27,754 nucleotides of DNA from Jimgerdemannia flammicorona (Eukaryota; Mucoromycota; Endogonomycetes; Endogonales; Endogonaceae), in assembly GCA_003990745.1 (NCBI GenBank), contig RBNI01000702.1:1-27754 (forward strand), given 5' to 3'. Position 1 is the stretch's first letter. Each line of letters begins with the position of its first letter. Below are positions 7,129 through 17,755 of this stretch, piece after piece. A program made the translations under genes and the position numbers. The notes under the pieces were generated by a model. The model made no database searches. It saw only the letters and a list, made by a program, of their open reading frames with translations, and was not told where the DNA came from.

Positions 7129-9320
7129 CTACCCAATCCCCATGGGGGAGCCCCTCCCCACCTCTTCACGAATAAAGATCACTCTCTCACCAATGACTCC
7201 AACTCTCCCACTACTCTGTTCACAGATTTTCTCCACCAAGTGGTGCCTCTGACCACCCTTCAGCCTCCAACCATGCCACCAGCTTGTCAAGGTGTCTTCC
7301 ATAAGACTTTGCCACCACAACAACTGGCTCCCCAAGCCCTGTCTCCTCCCATCCTCAAAAACAAATAGCCAGTAACTGGCCAGCCCTACCCAAATGGCCA
7401 ATGCCCAGCCTAAGGTAAGCCATTCCTTTTCTACCCCCCCTACCAATCGATCCCTCAAGTCCTCCCACCTCCCCCGTACATCACCCCTGCTACACCTTAC
7501 CCCCAAGTGGACCCCGATAGCCCGCCAAAAGTCCCCCAACACCTTGCACTCTCCTAGCCAATGTTCTGGTGTCTGTACAAAGCCCCCTTCCTGCCCTACA
7601 TTATGGCACTCCTTACAGTCAAAGCAACCCCCTATGATAAGGTGCCCTGAGCAGAAGTTGAGCATTACATTCCTCCTCAGTATGCACCACCAGACCACTC
7701 AGTACTTCAGTGGCATCCACTTATGCACTGTGGCACTCCAGGTCCAAACACCCTGCCAGTTCCACTCCTCTCCAATTCCAACTCCTTGCCAACCACTAGG
7801 CCACAGATTCTGGCCCGGTCCCCTTTGGTACTCCATTCTATCACCAATGTCGAACTCAATTAAAGGAATACCACTCAGCAATATACTATCCCATCTCCAC
7901 ATCGCCGGGCCCCAAGCCACCTCTCCCTCATTCCCCTGCCAGCAAATACCAATGTGGTGCGCCCCCTCTGCTATCCCCTACCAGAATCCTTTATATTACA
8001 ATTGTTCAGTGTTCCAAAGTCCAACCAAAGAGAGGAGATTGCCAGTCGAGCCTCTCAGTGATGTCTGCCTCTCCCAGATCCTCTGCAGCAGGGGAACCCA
8101 ACCACTCTCTTGCAACTCCACTGCCCTCTTTAGCCACCATGCCCTCAAGCAGTGTAGTCATTTGGGAAAGTCCACCAGCCCAAGACCACCTCACGCCACC
8201 AGTAGCGACAAAGTCTCCCAACCAATCTGACTCCATCTGCCAGCCCAAATACATCTCTTCACTACCTTCATCAATCTTTTCACTACCCAGGCTGGGAAGG
8301 CCAGATGATAAGCCAAATACCACAGCTTTGGCAACCAATATATATTCAAAATCGAGACCCGTCCTACCAGAGAAAAGTATCTTCTCCCCCAACCCCACAG
8401 ATCCTCCTCCCAGATTCCAATCCTCTGCTCCCATCAAAGCCTAGGCAGGACTGACCCATAGACTGATAAATAGATGCCCAAGTAACACACTGCCTCACTG
8501 GTGGGGACGATTGTTTCAATAACTTCTCCACCCACCAGGCCATTGTCTAGCACTATTGTTTCACACTTGTGCCAATTCAACTTAGCCCCAGAGTTCTCCT
8601 CATACCACTCCACTATCTTCTTGAGCTCCTCGACATCAGCAATTGAACCCAGGCCAACCACCATATCATCTGCAAAAGCCCCAACTTTCTACCCAATTTC
8701 ATAGATAGAGAGTCCTGCTATTCTCCACCTAATTCTGTCTATTAGGGGTTCCAGGGAAAGGGTATACAAAATGGGAGACAGTGGGTCCCCCTGGGGCACC
8801 CCCCTACCTAGGGGGAATGCTACCCCTCTATGTCCATTACACATGAGTGCAGCCCTACTCTCTTCCAGTAGACTGACCATTGCTGACCGAAATTGGTGCA
8901 GAACACCCATTCAATCCAATACCTTTGCCAGCCAGACTCATCATACCTGGTCATAAGCCTTCTCCTGATCCAAGAAGACTAGATGCTCATCTAGTCCACA
9001 GGCTCTTGCCCCTTCAATGACTCCATATACCCAGGCTGTGCCATCCCTAATGAGCTGACCACCCACAAATCCCTTCTGCTCAACACCCATGACTTGCTGG
9101 GCCACCTTCTGTAGCCTTGCAACCACCACCTTATTAACCAACTTTCTGTCCATATCTAGCAACATTATCGGCCACCAGTTCTTCCAATCCTCTCACCTTC
9201 CTTTGTTCTTATAAAGCAGCATCACCAGCCCAAGATCCTGCTCTCCCACCCATCTCTCTGTCTGTAATATATAGTCATACAATGCTATCATCTCTCCCAT
9301 CACACCTGGAACTCCAACCA
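7129..9320 (-). pseudogene. LINE L1a ORF2 fragment: reverse transcriptase and Cys/His C-terminus
   Basis: All recognisable pieces share one frame from 9320 to 7129, broken only by stop codons. In order they are the RT fingers (LGLVMLLYKNKG near 9210, MLLDMDRKLVNK at 9165), FVGGQLIRDGTAWVYG, the first catalytic Asp region VFLDQEKAYDQV at about 8945, PQGDPLSPILYTLSLEPL (about 8790), and the catalytic FADD at 8676-8665. A C-terminal Cys/His cluster (CFDCKEC, then EHWLGEC near 7600) resembles the zinc-binding end of L1/Tx1 ORF2 proteins. The product would be a target-primed reverse transcriptase, here missing its endonuclease and N-terminal RT. The ORF at 8006-8437 in another frame is a shadow. 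Confidence 0.8.
8665..8676 (-). other. Catalytic FADD motif of LINE L1a reverse transcriptase
   Basis: TTTGCAGATGAT on the minus strand gives FADD within GAFADDMVVG. It is the metal-binding Asp pair of non-LTR reverse transcriptases. Confidence 0.85.
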
Positions 9321-9466
9321 TTTTTTTTTTTTTTTTTTTATAGTCACTTGGACTCCTTTATTCCACTAGTCTATAGAATTACACTATCCATGTATCCCAT
9401 CAATTACCTTAGAACAACAATGAACCCAACCCTTGACTATTAAATCATAATACACAGAAGGGCCCT

Positions 9467-12400
9467 TCAGCCTACACCTTCTTTCCACCTCACCCCCTTC
9501 TCACCAAGTACGAGGTGCTCCTGACTCCTCTGGACAATGTCTAACACCTTCTTCATGGCCCCCAACTAGTGCCTCTTCCCCTGATACCACCACCCTTGCA
9601 CCACTTCCAAGAGTAACCCCTTCCACCACTCCACCAATTCTCCAATTCCCATCCAAGGATCTCTCTCGAACACCCATTGCCAGTGTACTGCCATCAGCAC
9701 CCAGATGCCGATAATCTGACCCAGGCCTCCCCAGACATCCCCAATGTCCTCCACCAGTCGATGCTTGATCACCTGACAAGTGGGGCTCCCTGCCTGCTCA
9801 CTCTCTTCCCCCCAATAACCTTCTAATATCCATCAAAATCCTTCAACCCCTGGACAGACTGCCAGAACATGCTCTGGCATCTGCACTACTCCCCCATCCA
9901 GCTCACAGCACCACTCACATTCCTTTATACCTTCATCCACCATCCACCCTGTCCTATACTCCAGCATGACATTCCTCTGCAAAAATTGCCACCATACCAC
10001 TCAGAACTTAGGTGGGGCAATCTTGAGTAGTGAGGTCCCCCAGCTCCAAACCTGACCCCACTCCCACTCTTCTCCAAACCCAGCCTTCTGCCAACCAACT
10101 GGCCACCTCTCAAGCAGACCTATCTGGATCCACTCCATTGCTCCAGTTAGAGAGTATTCAACCAACAGGTGGCCGCCAATACGAATTATACCAAATTGCC
10201 ACCATCGCTGTTCTGGGTCCTCCTCTTCTTCACCAGGCTCTGGACCTGTAAGTCCCATTGCTAGCCAAGCTTCCACAATACCCCACCAGAATCCCCAATA
10301 GCGCAACCTGCCAACCCTTCCAATCTGGAGCAAACCTTGCATATCCTTCTGAACCTCACTCTGGGGGCAGAACCTAACTTCCCAGTTATCCATAGCTAGT
10401 TTGCTCCAACCCTCCCCTCCTAATTCTGCCATTTGATAACTCCACCAGCCCCGAAGTACCTTCAGATGAGTTCTAAAGTCCACCAGTCCCAGACCTCAAT
10501 CTGCCCTCGGCATCACCATTATCTCCCAACTAATCTGTGGTCTCCTTCCCTACCATAGCCATCCTTCGACCACCTTCTTCAGTTTCTGTACCACCTATCC
10601 TGGAAAGTCCAAGTGGTACTCCAAGTACCACAGCTTTGGTAACCAATATACATTCAAGACTACAATCCTCCCAACCAAAGAGAAGCCCCTCCTAGACCAG
10701 CCCACCAAGACATTCTCCCACTTCTGTATCAATCCACACCACCACTCTTTCAGCAGCACTGTCCCATATATCGAGAACCAGATATCCAAATATCGAACTA
10801 CCTCCCCAGGACCAACTAATTGTCCAAAGTGTCTATGCTCCCCCAAGCCAACTCCAAGCTCTATGGTCTCACACTTGCCCCAGTTCAGCTTCACACCTGC
10901 CAATATCTCATACTGTCCTACCCCTTCTTGCAAGCTCGCCATATCTTCCACACTACCTAACTATACCACCATGTCATCCGCAAAGGCCCCCAGCTTCCAG
11001 ACTACATCCCCCATCTTCAGCCCAGTAAGCCTCCCCTTCAGCCATGCCAACAAGGGCTCCAAAGATAAAATATAAAGCAGGGGTAAAAGAGGATCCCCTT
11101 GTGGCACACCTCACCCTAAGAAAAACTCCAGGCCACTCCACCCATTCATCAACACTGCCACCCGGCAACCTCGCACCAGACCCATCAGTTTTTGAGCCTC
11201 CCCCATACCAAACCCGGCCTTCCATAGAACTGCCTCCAAGTAGTTCCACTGCACCCTGTCGTACGCCTTTTCCTGGTCTAAGAACACCATTCTTCCATCT
11301 ACCTGCTGGCTTCTACAACCCTCCAAAACATTTTGCACCCAGGCTGTGCTGTCACAAATCTGTCTCCCCTTCACAAACCCTTGCTGTTCATCACCCACCA
11401 ATTGGTCAATTCATTGTTGCATTCTCCCTGCCAGAATCTTGGAGACCAACTTCCTATCCACATTCAGTAACATCATGGGCCTCCAGTTCTGCCACACACG
11501 TCTGTCCCCTTTCTCCTTATAGAGCAGAGAGATTAGCCCTAAGGAGCCATTGCCAATCCAGCAACCTTCCCCCAGCATAAAGTTCACCATTTCCACAAGC
11601 CATGCCCCAAACTCCATTCAAAACTCCTTCCAGAACTCCCAAGGCAGTCCATCCTCCCCTGGTGATGAACCAGCCTGCACTTTCCTCAGAACCTCCAACA
11701 CCTTTTCAAGGGTCACCCTACCCATTACCACCCCACCAATTGCAGGCTCTGCCACCACTGGCCAGCTGCTGACCAAATTGTTATTAGTCTCCAGTGCTGT
11801 CTCTCCCTCCACCAGCCCTCCATCATCCTGCCATAGGGTGTACCAAAGACCAGAGATCTCCCCAAGCATATCTGTAATATCAGTCACCTCAGTTCCATCC
11901 TCTCGCAACACCGAAGCCCAGCTATGCTGTACCCTCCTGACCTTCAAGATTCCAGATAAGTATTTGGTAGGTCACTCGCCTTCTTCCAACCACTTTGCTC
12001 GCAATCTTGCCAGCAACCCATCCACCACCCTATCTTCTGCTGCCTTCAAATCTTACTGCAACTCAGCCACCTCCTTGATCAACAGAGAGCATCGTTCTCC
12101 TGAGGAGTTCTCTCCTTCCAGAAGTCTCAGCCACTAGCGAAGCCCCTGCTCTACTCCCCTTTCTCTATCCTTCTGCTCCCTTCCAGCTACCTCTCCTACA
12201 TCCCGCCAATATGCACCTGCCAGATGTTTAAATTTCCCCCACCACTGTGCTATTGACTGGCCACTATTCTTCCACCATGCCACTTCCTGTCTTGCAATTT
12301 TAACAAACTGGTCCCGCTCCACCTGTCTCTTGAGTAGTGCCACATTAAGTCTCCATCTGCCTCTATCGCCACTGGCTGCCCAGAATCTCCCACACATCTC

Positions 12401-13101
12401 TACACCCCATTGATCTGACCAGGGACACCACCATACCTCTGTCGAATCCAAAACATTGCCCCAGCATTCTGCTACCAGAATCCAGTCAATCCTCATGCCA
12501 ACCAAATCCTCACCGACCAGATGCCACCTAGTGAATAGCCCTGACTTCTCACCTTGACGTTGTTGTACTCCATCAACTAATCCCATTTCCTTCTCAACTT
12601 GAAGCCATTGCAAGAGCCCTATAGAAACTGCCACACTGACTCCACCATCAGACCTATCTAGTGTCCTGTCATGCACCATGTTGAAGTCCCTCCCAGAATG
12701 TCCAGCCCAATCTCATCTCGGCCTCCCCAATCCAACCAACCTTCCACCCATTGGTTTCACTCTCTGCCAACTACTGGCAGATATACAGAGCCAACCACCA
12801 GCCCATTGTCAGCTCCTCCATTCAATCTCCCCCAGACCAATCAATCACCATATATCTCAACCTCCTTCAGCTCTCCTCTCTCCAAGCCAACCAAGATGCC
12901 CACCTGCTCATTCCACCCTGTACTACCATACCATTCCTTGCTCCACTCCTCATAATCTTGCTCCCCATAGGCCTGAATGTCCTGCAGCAATACTACGTCA
13001 TACCTCCTGATCTTCAGCCAATGAAACAAATGCCTTCTCTTCACTCCATCACGCAAACCATTGACATTTAGCGATAATATATGTAGACTATTCATCATCA
13101 T
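9467..13101 (-). pseudogene. LINE A ORF2: endonuclease, reverse transcriptase, Cys/His C-terminus
   Basis: The ATG at 13101 is the first of three tandem ATGs. The APE-type endonuclease starts LHILSLNVNGLRDGVKRR and continues with VVLLQD. Its DFNM motif near 12690 is frameshifted by loss of one G from a G run. The RT follows in one frame: LGLISLLYKEKGDRR, FVKGRQICDSTAWVQ, VFLDQEKAYDRV, PQGDP, and the catalytic FADD at 10984-10973. A TGA interrupts the sequence before GVPQGDP (about 11110). The C-terminus has CEWCCELDGG and EHVLAVC (about 9900), a zinc-binding pattern as in L1a. Other stops include a TGA at 12843-12841. The intact form would be about 1210 residues, normal for two-ORF LINEs. Confidence 0.85.
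10973..10984 (-). other. Catalytic FADD motif of LINE A reverse transcriptase
   Basis: TTTGCGGATGAC encodes FADD. It lies within the 168-nt segment that is missing from LINE C. Confidence 0.85.
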
Positions 13102-13113
13102 GGATATAAATGT
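13102..13113 (-). other. 12-nt ORF1/ORF2 gap of LINE A
   Basis: Twelve bases separate the ORF1 TAA from the ORF2 triple ATG. The same spacing and ATGATGATG occur in LINE C (17744-17755), suggesting ORF2 is translated by termination-reinitiation. That mechanism is inferred. Confidence 0.5.
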
Positions 13114-14959
13114 TTAAAGCTCAGCTGGAGTCACCACCACCTTTTCAGCCCTACTGCAGATTATTGTCTTCCATTTCTCGCAGATAGCCCTCCAGATATA
13201 GGCTCCATTCACACCACTGCAGAAGGCATCCACTCGCTCTGATTCCACCTTCCTGATATCAGCCATAAAGTCCTCATCTACCTCATATCCTTCATCATCC
13301 AGAAGTGCTGCCACCATTGCTGTCACCAACTTCAGCCCCTGCAATGCCACATTGAGGAACCCTTCCCAGGCCTCCTACAATCCATTGAATACATCCACTT
13401 CCTTGATATCCTCCTCCACAAGTTTCTTGAGCACTGCCTGATACCAGTCATCTGCCGTCATCACCATGGGCCCAGGAGTGGCTGGCCTCAGGGTCCTACT
13501 CAGCTCCTGCAGCATCTCTCTATCTACTGACACGTCGGAAGCCACATCCACCAGGTCATCCTCCTCAGTGCCTTTCTCCAGCCGAACCACTTCGCCTGCT
13601 TCTGGGTATTCCCAATGAACATTTGCTGCTCCCGCCATGCGAACATCCTCCAACTGGGTCTCCAGTACCACCTCGATTACCTCCTCAAAGCCCCCAGTGG
13701 TCACCTCCTCCTTATCAGCCCACATCTCCTTTACCAGTGCATGAGTGGAGTTCTCCACACCCCCTAGTTGTGAAAAGGACACCTCAGCTGTCTCCACCTC
13801 TTCCATCTGATTTTTGGCCACCTCTGCTCTTTCCTTTTCCTCCCTTTCCGAGTCCTGGAGGACTGTCTGCAGGCGCTCCCAGTTTGCTCTTCACCACCTC
13901 TTCCTCCTCCCATCTGTCAGGATCCAGATCCAGTCTTTGGCAAACTCCTCCCATCTTCACTTCCGCAGTTCCTTTGCAACCTCTCTCTCCTCTAGGGTGA
14001 CTAGCAATTCCTCCTCCTTCTGTTCAGAACCCTTCTTTCTCCACACTTTGCACTCCTGTCCTCTGATATGAATGACTTCTGGCCAATCCCTCCCTTGCCC
14101 TGTGGCCTCCTTGCCTTCCAGCCTCACCATCACCTCGCAATTGCTATTCCTCAGCTTGGTCCCCTCCCAGAACATGAATCCAAAATCAACCATCTTGCCA
14201 AAAGCCCCCAGTGCCTCTGCCACCATTCCTTTGGTCTCCTGTCTCCCCAATGTCGGCAGCCCTTCAATCACCAGTTGCACTGCCCGCGGGTCCAATCTCA
14301 GGCACCTTGCCATGCCAACCTTAATGCTCTTGATGACCAGCCCTTTCTCCAGGGCCTTCACCATCTCCTCCTCCTCAACAAATCCTATCTCAACCACCTC
14401 AGCTGATGGGATGAACTTCAGTGACTCTGCCCCTGCAATCTCCTCTCCTACTAGCCGCAAGACCTCCCTAGCAGATATCCCCAGTCCCAGAAAATTCACT
14501 GAAATGGCCCACGTCGACACCAACTTGTGGAAGAAGGGACGCACCACCAGTTCGCCAGAACCTGCTACCATCATCGCCTTCTTCCTGTTCTCCAACACTC
14601 CAGCAGTCACCCCAGCCACCGGCCCAGCCCCAGGAATACCAGTCCCAGCCACACCACTTCCGGACCCCTGGCCCCTAGCAGGCACCTAACCTGTCACCTG
14701 ACCAGTCACCTGGCTAGTCACCTGACTCCCACCCCTGTCAACACTACATCTCCTCTGCCCTACCCCCATGGGCCTAGTAGCCACCCTCCTGCCCCCCCAT
14801 CACTGTGTACCAACTCTCAATACCAGCCTATCTCCCCTGACCACCTACTCCTCTTGCCCCTACACTAGCTCCAACTGTTGCTGCAAAACTCTTAGGGAGA
14901 CCCAGACCAGGCCTCCTTCTCTCCAAATGCTCAGAGCTTGATGAACCCTGGGTCGCCAT
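13114..14959 (-). pseudogene. LINE A ORF1 (nucleic-acid-binding protein), frameshifted
   Basis: The ATG at 14959 begins a Ser/Arg-rich N-terminus (MATQGSSSSEHLERRRPG). The next 270 nt contain stops and a frame change, after which one frame continues from about 14685 to the stop at 13116-13114 with two more nonsense codons. The middle part (LVIEGLPTLGRQETKGMVAE and LGAFGKMVDFGFMF) has the look of an RRM-type fold, and the later part is rich in Glu/Val with coiled-coil character. About three 15-bp units encoding QVTGQ lie near 14680-14730. LINE ORF1 proteins bind the element RNA as a chaperone; that role is inferred from position and composition. Confidence 0.75.
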
Positions 14960-15129
14960 CTGACAAAAACTCCACCGAAACAGATGAGACTTATTGTATA
15001 CAGTAGCTAGACTCCTGCCGCACCTTGTACACCAGAATAGATGACAGAAAAACTTGAAAACGTGTTGTTTGTTGTGAAAAGATGTCCATGTGGATTAGCT
15101 TGCTCTGAATGGTTCGAGCAAAAGGAGTC
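14960..15129 (-). promoter_or_regulatory. 5'UTR of LINE A
   Basis: This 170-nt leader is shared with B (15158-15327) and C (15728-15898). It starts GACTCCTTTTGCTCG and contains a potential hairpin TTGCTC-(10 nt)-GAGCAA close to the 5' end. The internal promoter of a LINE is expected here, but no specific element can be named. Confidence 0.55.
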
Positions 15130-15157
15130 CCATGTATCCGGAAGGATCTGTGTGCAG
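15130..15157. other. 28-nt spacer between head-to-head LINEs A and B
   Basis: This is the only sequence between the intact 5' ends of A (minus) and B (plus). Its first three bases (CCA) match the end of the L1a flank at 9318-9320, and on the minus strand it can be read in frame with L1a. It might be L1a sequence followed by the B insertion site, or filler DNA. It contains a small ATCC-GGAA-GGAT palindrome. Confidence 0.5.
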
Positions 15158-15727
15158 GACTTCTTTTGCTCAAACCATTTGGAGCAAGCTAAGCCACACA
15201 GATATCTTTTTGTGACAAGCAACACGTTTTCAAGTTTTCCCATCATCTATACTGGTGTACAAGGTGTAGCAGAAGTCTAGCTACAGTACACAACAAGTCT
15301 CATCTGTTTCGGTGGAGTTTTCATCAGATGGTGACCCAAGGTTCATCAAGCTCTGAGCATTTGGAGAGAAGGAGGCCTGGTCTGGGTTTCCCCAAGAGTT
15401 TCATGGCAACAGTTGGAGTGGGGGTAGGGGCAAGAGGAGTAGATGGTCAGGGGAGGCAGGCTGACATTGAGAGTTGGCACACAGTGATGGGGGGTAGGAG
15501 GGCGGCTACTAGGCCCATGAGGGTAGGGCAGGGGGGACATAGTGTTGACAGGGGTAGGAGTCAGGTGACCAGCCAGGTGACGGGTCAGGTGACTGGTCAG
15601 GTGCCTGCTAGGGGCCAGGGGTCCAGAAGTGGTGTGGCTGGGACTGGTATTCCTGGGGCTGGGCTGGTAGCTGGAGTGACTGCTGGAGTATCAGAGAACA
15701 AGAAGAAGGCAATGATGGCTGGAGGAA
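15158..15727 (+). mobile_element. LINE B, 5' fragment, plus strand
   Basis: This is the 5' end of a third copy of the A/C family: 170-nt 5'UTR (15158-15327) and the first 130 or so codons of ORF1. It is interrupted at 15727 by the first base of LINE C. The remainder of B should continue to the right of C, outside the window. Confidence 0.82.
15328..15727 (+). pseudogene. LINE B ORF1, N-terminal part
   Basis: The ATG at 15328 gives MVTQGSSSSEHLERRRPG, homologous to A and C. The frame is open to the C insertion, covering the Gly/Arg/Ser-rich region and three tandem QVTGQ-type units (about 15560-15605), then ENKKKAMMA. The frame then runs 35 nt into the 5'UTR of C before a stop at 15762. It is truncated, and the RNA-binding middle region is absent. 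Confidence 0.75.
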
Positions 15728-15898
15728 GACTCCTTTTGCTCGAACCATTCAGAGCAAGCTAAGCCACACGGACATCTTTTCGTGACAAGCAACACATTCT
15801 CAAGTTTTTCCGTCATCTATTCTGGTGTACAAGGTGCGGCAGGAGTCTAGCTATTAGTATACAACAAGTCTCATCTATTTACGTGGAGTTTTCATCGA

Positions 15899-17743
15899 AT
15901 GGCAACCCAGGGTTCATCAAGCTCTGAGTGTTTGGAGAGAAGGAGGCCTGGTCTGGGTCTCCCCAAGAGTTTCGCGGCGACAGTTGGAGAGAGTACAGGG
16001 GCAAGAGGAGTAGGTGGTCAGGGGAGGCAGGCTGGTGTTGAGAGTTGGCATATGGTGATGGGGGGCAGGAGGGCGGCTACTAGGCCCATAGAGGTAGGGC
16101 AGGGGGGACGTAGTGTTGACAGGGGTAAGAGTCAGGTGATTGGCCAGGGGATGGGTCAGGTGACTGGTCAGGTGCCTGCGAGGGGCCAGGGGTCTGGAAG
16201 TGGTGTGGCTGGGACTGGTTTTCCTGGGGCTGGGCCGGTGGCTGGGGTGACTGCTGGAGTGTCGGAGAATAAGAAGAAGGCAACAATGACAGCTGGTTCT
16301 GGTGAACTGGTGGTGCATCCCTTCTTCCACAAGTCGGTGTCAACGTGGGCCATATCGGCAAATTTTTTGGGGCTGGGAATGTCTGCTAGGGAAGTCTTGT
16401 AGCTAGTGGGAGAGGAGATTGCAGGGGCGGAGTCACTGAAGTTCATCCCATCAGCTGAGGAGGTCGAGATTGGATTCGTCGAGGAGGAGGAGATGGTGAA
16501 GGCCTTGGAGAAAGGGCTGGTCGTCAAGAGTATCAAGGTTGGCATGGCGAGGTGCCTGAGGTGGGACCCGTGGGTGGTGTGACTGGTGATTGAAGGGTTG
16601 CCGACATTGGGGAGACAGGAGACCAAAGGAATGGTAGCAGAGGCACTGGGGGCATTTGGCGAGATGGTTGACTTTGGGTTCATGTTCTGGGAGGGGACCA
16701 AGCTGAGGAATGGCAACTGCAAGGTGATAGTGAGGCTGGAAGGCAAGGAGGCCACAGGGCAAGGAAGGGACTGGCCAGAAGTAGTTCGTATCAGAGGGCA
16801 GGAGTGCAAAGTGTGGAGAAGGAAGGGTTCAGAACAGGAGGAGGAGGAATTGCTAGTCGCCCTAGAGGAGAGAGAGGCTGCAAAGGAATTGCGGAAGAGG
16901 AAATGAGAGGAGTTCGCCAAGGACTGGATCTGGATTCTGACGGATGGGAAGAGGAAGAGGTGGCGAAGGGCAAACTGGGAGCGCCTGCAGACAGTCCTCC
17001 AGGGCTCGAAAAGGGAGGAAGAGGAAAAAGCAGAGATGGCCAAAAGTCAGATGGAAGAGGTGGAGATGGCTGAGGTGTCCTTTTCGCAACTAGGAGGTGT
17101 AGAGAACTCCACTCATACACCAGTAAAGGGGAAGTGGGCTGATAAGGAGGAGGTGAACACTGGGGGCTTTGAGGAGGTCATCGAGGTGGTACCAGAGACC
17201 CAGTTGGAGGATGTTCGCATGGCGGGAGCAGCAAATGTTCATTGGGAGTGCCCAGAGGCAGGCGAAGTGGTTCGGCTGGAGAAGGGCACAGAGGAGGACA
17301 ACCTGGTGGATGTGGCTTCTGATGTGTCAGCGGATAGAGAGATGCTGCAGGAGCTGAGCAGGACCCCGAGGCCAGCCACCCCTGGACCCATGGTGATGAC
17401 GGCAGATGACTGGTATCAGGCAGTGCTCGAGGAACTTGTGGAGGAGGATATCAAGGAAGTGGATGTGTTTAATGGATCACAGGAGGCCTGGGAAGAGATC
17501 CTGAATGTGGCATTGCAGGGGCCAAAGTTGGTGACAGCGATGGTGGCAGCGCTTCTGGATGATGAAGGATATGAGGTTGATGAGGACCGTATGGCCGAGA
17601 TCAGGAAGGTGGCATCAGAGTGAGTGGATGTCTTCTGCAGTGGTGTGAATGGAGCTCGTATCTGGAGGGCTATCTGTGAGGAACAGAAGGCTATTATTTG
17701 CGGTAGGGCTGAAAAGGTGGTGGCGATTCCAGTGGAACTTTAA
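15899..17743 (+). pseudogene. LINE C ORF1, single frame with stop codons
   Basis: The ATG at 15899 and the TAA at 17741-17743 bound 615 codons in one frame. At least four premature stops occur: TAG after REVL at about 16400, TGA near 16577, TGA at about 16904 and TGA at 17621. Several correspond to Arg, Gln or Trp codons in LINE A. Domains from the N-terminus are a Ser/Gly/Arg-rich leader with QVTGQ repeats; a conserved block ELVVHPFFHKSVSTWAISAN; an RRM-like block around LVIEGLPTLGRQETKG (16586 on); and an acidic Glu/Val-rich C-terminal half. The family function would be binding of LINE RNA. Confidence 0.8.
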
Positions 17744-17755
17744 ACATTTTTATTT
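17744..17755 (+). other. 12-nt ORF1/ORF2 gap of LINE C
   Basis: The ORF1 stop TAA (17741-17743) is followed by 12 A/T-rich bases and ATGATGATG (17756-17764), exactly the spacing in LINE A. Confidence 0.5.

Larger units (their letters stand above)
7025..9320 (-). mobile_element. LINE L1a, 3' portion, inserted in gypsy copy G2
   Basis: A 42-nt poly-T (7025-7066) is the poly(A) tail of a minus-strand LINE. Its last bases (GGAGTCCAAGTAACTATA before the tail) are nearly those of LINE A. The element contains the RT-to-C-terminus part of ORF2 in one frame and a 62-nt 3'UTR (7067-7128), and it stops at 9320 where the poly-T of LINE A begins. The protein differs clearly from A and C, so it is a sister family. 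Its 5' half is not in the window and should lie to the right of the whole younger stack. Confidence 0.85.
9321..15129 (-). mobile_element. LINE A, near full-length, minus strand
   Basis: The element runs from its first base at 15129 (GACTCCTTTTGCTCG) through a 170-nt 5'UTR, ORF1 (14959-13114), ORF2 (13101-9467) and a 127-nt 3'UTR to a 19-nt tail (poly-T 9321-9339). The 5' end is set by comparison with copies B and C, which start at the same base. It is inserted in LINE L1a at 9320. A target duplication is not convincing: only CCA is shared between the left flank and the bases after the 5' end. ORF1 carries frameshift damage and ORF2 carries a frameshift and several stops, so the copy is inactive. 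Confidence 0.88.

Noticed and set aside
7394..8230. 278-codon plus-strand ORF, and similar Pro/Ser/Thr-rich plus-strand ORFs at 11044-14689
   Set aside because: They are antisense to LINE ORF1/ORF2, whose G-rich coding strand leaves few stops on the opposite strand.
8006..8437. 143-codon minus-strand ORF within LINE L1a
   Set aside because: Homology with LINE A lies in the neighbouring frame, which continues through this stretch with a few stops; this ORF is a shadow.
9340..15727. A and B as a twin-priming 5' inversion of one LINE
   Set aside because: Twin priming yields non-overlapping parts of one element; A and B both contain the same complete 5' end.
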